A stretch of DNA of 7,042 nt from Clostridia bacterium. GTDB taxonomy: Bacteria > Bacillota > Clostridia > TANB77 > CAG-508. The position numbers and the translations under genes were made by a program. Below the pieces are notes generated by a model that was not told the origin of the DNA, searched no databases, and saw only the letters and a program-made list of their open reading frames with translations. Shown piece by piece: positions 4,583 through 7,042 of the stretch (its first letter is position 1; each line of letters starts with the position of its first letter). The stretch lies in assembly GCA_022790685.1 (NCBI GenBank), contig JAAVXQ010000048.1, positions 1 to 7,042 of the forward strand, read 5' to 3'.

Positions 4583-4611
4583 TTGAAAAATAAGAATATG
4601 TGTGGTAAAAT
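4583..4611 (+). promoter_or_regulatory. sigma-A promoter of the rpsF-ssb-rpsR operon
   Basis: TTGAAA (4583-4588) and TAAAAT (4606-4611) are separated by 17 bases. A TG at 4603-4604 immediately before the -10 gives an extended -10 element. Transcription should start near 4617-4619, leaving a leader of about 84 bases. This is a strong vegetative promoter, as expected for ribosomal protein genes. Confidence 0.8.
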
Positions 4612-4619
4612 ATTACAGT

Positions 4620-4678
4620 ATTTAAGAAATAGAAGTATTACTTAAATTCCTTACTCATAAAGTAGGTTATGGGTTTAA
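4620..4678 (+). promoter_or_regulatory. structured rpsF leader with two competing hairpins
   Basis: TTAAATTC (4642-4649) pairs with GGGTTTAA (4671-4678) using two G-U pairs. It continues as CTTACT (4650-4655) with AGTAGG (4661-4666), leaving a one-sided TTAT bulge (4667-4670) and a 5-base loop. An upstream ATTTAAG (4620-4626) can instead pair with CTTAAAT (4641-4647), so the two folds exclude each other. An autoregulatory leader bound by the S6:S18 complex is known in front of rpsF in many bacteria. I do not see its conserved CCG element clearly, so this match is only by position and shape. Confidence 0.4.
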
Positions 4679-4701
4679 TATCCAAAAGGAGGTGAAAAAT
4701 A

Positions 4702-4989
4702 ATGAATAAATACGAAACAATATTCATTATTAATCCAAGTGTTGAAGAAGCAGGAGTTAAAGAATTAACTCAAAAATTTTCAGACTTAATTAATAGTGAT
4801 GGAAAAGTAGAATCAGTTGAAGAAATGGGAAAAAGAAAATTAGCTTATGAAATTAAGAAAAATTCAGAAGGTATATATGTATTAATTAATTTTGAAGCAA
4901 ACCCATCTTTAATAAAAGAACTTGAAAGAGTATATAGAATTACAGATGAAGTTATAAAATTTATTGTTGTAAGAAAAGACGAAGAATAA
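4702..4989 (+). CDS. rpsF: 30S ribosomal protein bS6
   Basis: This 95-residue protein is normal length for bS6. It opens with the family signature MNKYETIFIINPSVEEAGVKEL and contains the central VEEMGKRKLAYEIKKNSEGIYVLINFEA segment (about residues 39-66) and the C-terminal YRITDEVIKFIVVRKDE strand. In the ribosome S6 binds S18 and helix 23 of 16S rRNA on the platform of the small subunit, and the S18 gene is the third gene of this operon. AGGAGGTG (4687-4694) lies 7 bases before the ATG, a near-perfect anti-16S match. The gene is transcribed from the promoter at 4583-4611 and is followed 21 bases later by ssb, the usual bacterial order. Nothing is unusual in the protein. Confidence 0.97.
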   Translation: MNKYETIFIINPSVEEAGVKELTQKFSDLINSDGKVESVEEMGKRKLAYEIKKNSEGIYVLINFEANPSLIKELERVYRITDEVIKFIVVRKDEE

Positions 4990-5010
4990 TATTAAAAAGG
5001 TGGAAAAATA

Positions 5011-5430
5011 ATGAATAAAGTTATTTTAATGGGTAGATTAACAAAAGACCCAGAAGTAAGATATACTCAAACAAATAATACTTTAGTTGCATCTTTTAGT
5101 TTGGCTGTGAATAGAAGATTTGTTAGACAAGGAGAAGAAAGACAAGCTGATTTCATTAATATAGTGGCTTGGAATAAAACAGGAGAATTTTGTAGCAAAT
5201 ATTTTAAAAAAGGTCAACAAGTTTCAATTATTGGAAGAATCCAAACAAGAACTTGGGATGATGAACAAGGTCAAAAACATTATGTAACAGAAGTTATTGC
5301 AGAAGAAGCATATTTTGCAGATAGTAAAAGAGATGGAGAAGCATCAGCAGTAGAAAATACATTTGGAGAAACATTAAGCCAAAGTGCTGAATTCCAAGTA
5401 ACATCTTCTGATGATGATTTACCATTCTAA
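5011..5430 (+). CDS. ssb: single-stranded DNA-binding protein SSB
   Basis: This 139-residue protein has an N-terminal OB fold (about residues 1-105). It begins MNKVILMGRLTKDPEVRYT and contains VASFSLAVNR, the DNA-contacting FINIVAWNKTGEFCSKYFKKGQQV (W54) and a second conserved Trp at W82 (TRTWDDEQGQKHYVTEV). A short acidic/polar linker leads to the C-terminal tip DDDLPF, the docking tail that recruits replication, recombination and repair proteins. It coats single-stranded DNA as a tetramer. AAGGTGG (4997-5003) lies 7 bases before the ATG. The position between rpsF and rpsR marks it as the chromosomal housekeeping SSB rather than a phage or plasmid copy. The linker is short compared with many SSBs, but nothing essential is missing. 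Confidence 0.97.
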   Translation: MNKVILMGRLTKDPEVRYTQTNNTLVASFSLAVNRRFVRQGEERQADFINIVAWNKTGEFCSKYFKKGQQVSIIGRIQTRTWDDEQGQKHYVTEVIAEEAYFADSKRDGEASAVENTFGETLSQSAEFQVTSSDDDLPF

Positions 5431-5465
5431 GATTATAAAAGGTTAGAAGATTGGAGGTTAATAAC

Positions 5466-5747
5466 ATGGCTGATAAAAAGCAAAATAGAAGAAATAACAG
5501 AAATAATCAAGATGATGATTTTAATCCAAAATTCAGAAAAATAAGAAAAAAAGTTTGTACATTATGTAGTGATAAGAATTTTGAATTAGATTATAAAAAT
5601 GTTGATCAATTAAAAAAATTCATAAATGAAAAAGGTAAGATATTACCTAGAAGAGCAACAGGTGCTTGTGCAAAACATCAAAGAGAAATCACAACAGCTG
5701 TTAAAAGAGCAAGACATATTGCACTTATACCATATACACAAGACTAA
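5466..5747 (+). CDS. rpsR: 30S ribosomal protein bS18, zinc-binding (C+) form
   Basis: This 93-residue protein has a disordered basic N-terminus (ADKKQNRRNNRNNQDDD), then FRKIRKKVCTLC and LDYKNVDQLKKFI. The highly conserved GKILPRRATGACAKHQREIT comes next and the protein ends KRARHIALIPYTQD. C31, C34, C68 and H71 form a CxxC...CxxH set, which marks the zinc-containing version of S18; B. subtilis S18 lacks these cysteines. It pairs with S6 on the 30S platform. I chose the ATG at 5466 because GGAGG (5453-5457) lies 8 bases upstream. The TTG at 5451 would overlap that ribosome binding site and add five unconserved residues. It is the last gene of the operon, 35 bases after ssb, and is followed by a terminator. 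Confidence 0.96.
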   Translation: MADKKQNRRNNRNNQDDDFNPKFRKIRKKVCTLCSDKNFELDYKNVDQLKKFINEKGKILPRRATGACAKHQREITTAVKRARHIALIPYTQD

Positions 5748-5751
5748 TTAT

Positions 5752-5779
5752 AAAAAGTACCAAGTATGGTACTTTTTTT
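5752..5779 (+). terminator. intrinsic terminator of the rpsF-ssb-rpsR operon
   Basis: AAAAAGTACCA (5752-5762) pairs perfectly with TGGTACTTTTT (5767-5777) around the 4-base loop AGTA, and the T-run extends to 5779. It begins 5 bases after the rpsR stop. Confidence 0.93.
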
Positions 5780-5800
5780 GTATATATTACTTGGTTATAA

Positions 5801-5843
5801 TTAATAATTTCTTAATAAATTATATATTTTTTCTTAATAAATT
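5801..5843 (+). promoter_or_regulatory. helically phased TTAATAA repeats, candidate response-regulator operator
   Basis: TTAATAA occurs at 5801-5807, 5812-5818 and 5834-5840, that is at offsets of 0, 11 and 33 bases, so all copies lie on one face of the helix. Two of them lie within a longer exact repeat TTTCTTAATAAATT at 5808-5821 and 5830-5843, 22 bases apart. OmpR/PhoB regulators typically bind tandem direct half-sites with an 11-base period. The array lies just upstream of a -10 for the regulator gene itself, which suggests autoregulation. The region is extremely AT-rich, which lowers certainty. Confidence 0.5.
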
Positions 5844-5845
5844 TA

Positions 5846-5854
5846 TGTTATATT
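5846..5854 (+). promoter_or_regulatory. extended -10 promoter element for the response regulator gene
   Basis: TGTTATATT (5846-5854) is an extended -10 with TATATT at 5849-5854. The position 17 bases upstream (5826-5831, ATTTTT) is a poor -35, a common trait of activator-dependent promoters. The phased repeats overlap this area. The predicted start is near 5861, giving a leader of about 30 bases. Confidence 0.45.
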
Positions 5855-5889
5855 TTATTTAAAGAAACAAAAAGGGGAGAATTTATTTT

Positions 5890-6585
5890 ATGTATAATAT
5901 TTTAGTTGTAGATGATGATAAAGAGATAGTTTCAGCTGTAGAAATATATTTAATTAGAGAAGGATATAATGTTTTTAAAGCTTATGATGGAAATGAATGT
6001 TTAAAGGTTCTTAAAAATAATAAAGTACATTTGATAATTCTAGATATAATGATGCCAAACAAAGATGGAATAGAAACTTTAACAGAATTAAGGAAAGATT
6101 ATAATATTCCAGTCATAATGTTATCTGCAAAATCTGAAGATAATGACAAAATAAAAGGATTGAATGTAGGAGCAGATGATTATTTAACTAAACCTTTTAA
6201 TCATTTAGAATTAATAGCTAGAGTAAAAGCAATAATGAGAAGATATACAGATTTAGGGGCAATACAAGATACTGAAAATAAAAATATTTACAAAACAGGT
6301 GATCTAATTATTAATGATGAAACTAAAGAAATAACTTGTGAAGGTAAAAATATTAAAATGACTCCTACAGAATATAACATACTAAAGTTTCTAATAAAAA
6401 ATAAAGGTAGAGTTTTTTCCATATCTCAAATTTATGAAAATGTATGGGAAGAAGAAAGCTTTGGAACAGACAATATAATAGCAGTACATATAAGACATAT
6501 AAGAGAAAAAATAGAAATAAATCCGAAAGAGCCTAAATATTTAAAAGTTATTTGGGGTATAGGATATAAAATAGAAAATTTATAA
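5890..6585 (+). CDS. OmpR/PhoB-family two-component response regulator
   Basis: This 231-residue protein has the normal length and both domains of the family. The receiver (about residues 1-120) has the acidic pocket VVDDD (D8-D10), the phospho-acceptor D52 (LIILDIMMP), S79 in the switch position (VIMLSAKS) and K101 in YLTKPF. The C-terminal winged helix (about 130-231) carries MTPTEYNILKFLIKNKGRVFS, AVHIRHIREKIE and the wing WGIGYKI. It should dimerise on phosphorylation and bind direct repeats. GGGGAG (5874-5879) lies 10 bases before the ATG. The kinase-like gene starts 12 bases downstream with its ribosome binding site overlapping this stop codon, so the two are an operon. The stimulus and regulon cannot be told from the sequence. 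General VanR/PhoP-like resemblance is all I would claim. Confidence 0.93.
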   Translation: MYNILVVDDDKEIVSAVEIYLIREGYNVFKAYDGNECLKVLKNNKVHLIILDIMMPNKDGIETLTELRKDYNIPVIMLSAKSEDNDKIKGLNVGADDYLTKPFNHLELIARVKAIMRRYTDLGAIQDTENKNIYKTGDLIINDETKEITCEGKNIKMTPTEYNILKFLIKNKGRVFSISQIYENVWEEESFGTDNIIAVHIRHIREKIEINPKEPKYLKVIWGIGYKIENL

Positions 6586-6597
6586 GGAGTTATTGGT

Positions 6598-7042
6598 ATG
6601 AGAGAAAATAGAATATTAAAAGTAATATCTTATATAGTAATACCATTTTTAATACTAGGAATTATAATTCCTATATTATATTATTCAATTGGTAATAACA
6701 CAGAAGATTTCTCTAAAGAATACTATCAAACAGAAGGATTTTCACATGGATATATAAACTTTTTAGAAAATAGAAAAAGATCTGTAGTAGATGTGTTTTA
6801 CAAACAATGTGATAATAACATTATAGATGGAGAAAAAAATATTTATTATATTGATAATTTTATTGTAGCACCTTATGCTAGAGTAAAAGAAGTGTATTAT
6901 TTAGTATCATATGGAAATGAAGTGTGGACTAATGTTCAGTTAACTTCAGAAACAGATACCTATGATAAAATACTTAAATATATATCAGAAAGACAAGATG
7001 AAAGGATAAAGTATGTAAATATTGTAAATAACAATATAGATA
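6598..7042 (+). CDS. probable sensor histidine kinase, 5' part only
   Basis: The first 148 codons are present and the gene continues past the window. ATG at 6598 follows AAGGAG (6584-6589) by 8 bases; that site overlaps the stop of the response regulator. A short basic N-terminus (MRENRILK) leads into one membrane helix at about residues 9-31 (ISYIVIPFLILGIIIPILYY). A polar, Asn- and Tyr-rich segment (about 32-148) follows and is probably the extracytoplasmic sensing domain. No second helix, HAMP, H-box or ATPase motif has been reached. The kinase identity is therefore inferred from the operon position after an OmpR-type regulator and from the topology. I do not recognise the sensory domain. 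Confidence 0.75.
   Translation, partial: MRENRILKVISYIVIPFLILGIIIPILYYSIGNNTEDFSKEYYQTEGFSHGYINFLENRKRSVVDVFYKQCDNNIIDGEKNIYYIDNFIVAPYARVKEVYYLVSYGNEVWTNVQLTSETDTYDKILKYISERQDERIKYVNIVNNNID

Noticed and set aside
5451..5465. TTG at 5451 as the rpsR start
   Set aside because: It overlaps the GGAGG that serves the ATG at 5466 and adds residues not seen in S18.
5626..5862. Plus-strand frame overlapping the rpsR 3' end
   Set aside because: It is out of frame with rpsR, runs through the terminator and has a low-complexity Phe/Tyr/Ile tail.
1..7042. Transposase, integrase, CRISPR array, tRNA or rRNA
   Set aside because: I saw no long regular spacer-repeat pattern, no cloverleaf-like block with a CCA end, no conserved rRNA segment and no mobile-element enzyme in any frame. 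The foreign cassette carries only its membrane protein gene.

Overview
The window reads as a chromosomal stretch from an endospore-forming, very AT-rich Firmicute, most likely a member of the Clostridia. The evidence is the consistent A/T-ending codon use, strong AGGAGG-type ribosome binding sites, intrinsic terminators with T-runs, and four or five sporulation genes together with clostridial-type versions of ribosomal protein S18 and a pilin-like protein. I cannot name the species.

Left part (1-1400): the 3' end of sigE (mother-cell sigma-E), then sigG (forespore sigma-G). A sigma-F/G-type promoter sits in the 72-base gap between them. The same gap can form a long hairpin that hides the sigG ribosome binding site, but only in transcripts read through from sigE. 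A bidirectional terminator follows, and then a convergent ylmC/ymxH gene on the minus strand.

Island (about 1439-2020): one gene for a 130-residue four-helix membrane protein of unknown function. It has its own strong sigma-A promoter and terminator. Its base composition is close to 50% G+C in sampled lines, against roughly 13-30% around it, so it looks like a recently acquired cassette. A split inverted repeat links its 5' and 3' ends.

Middle (2083-4517): a small tail-anchored hypothetical protein, a SpoIVFA-like membrane-anchored LytM/M23 protein, and a SpoIVFB-type M50 intramembrane protease. In B. subtilis the SpoIVFA/SpoIVFB pair controls pro-sigma-K cleavage. A hairpin with a T-run covers the ribosome binding site of the spoIVFA-like gene. 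A type IV pilin-like protein and a terminator follow.

Right part (4518-7042): a textbook rpsF-ssb-rpsR operon with its own promoter, a structured leader and a terminator. It is followed by a two-component system: an OmpR/PhoB-type response regulator preceded by helically phased TTAATAA repeats, and the start of a probable sensor histidine kinase that runs off the end.

No rRNA, tRNA, CRISPR array, transposase or integrase is visible. There is no gene-free stretch longer than 300 bases.
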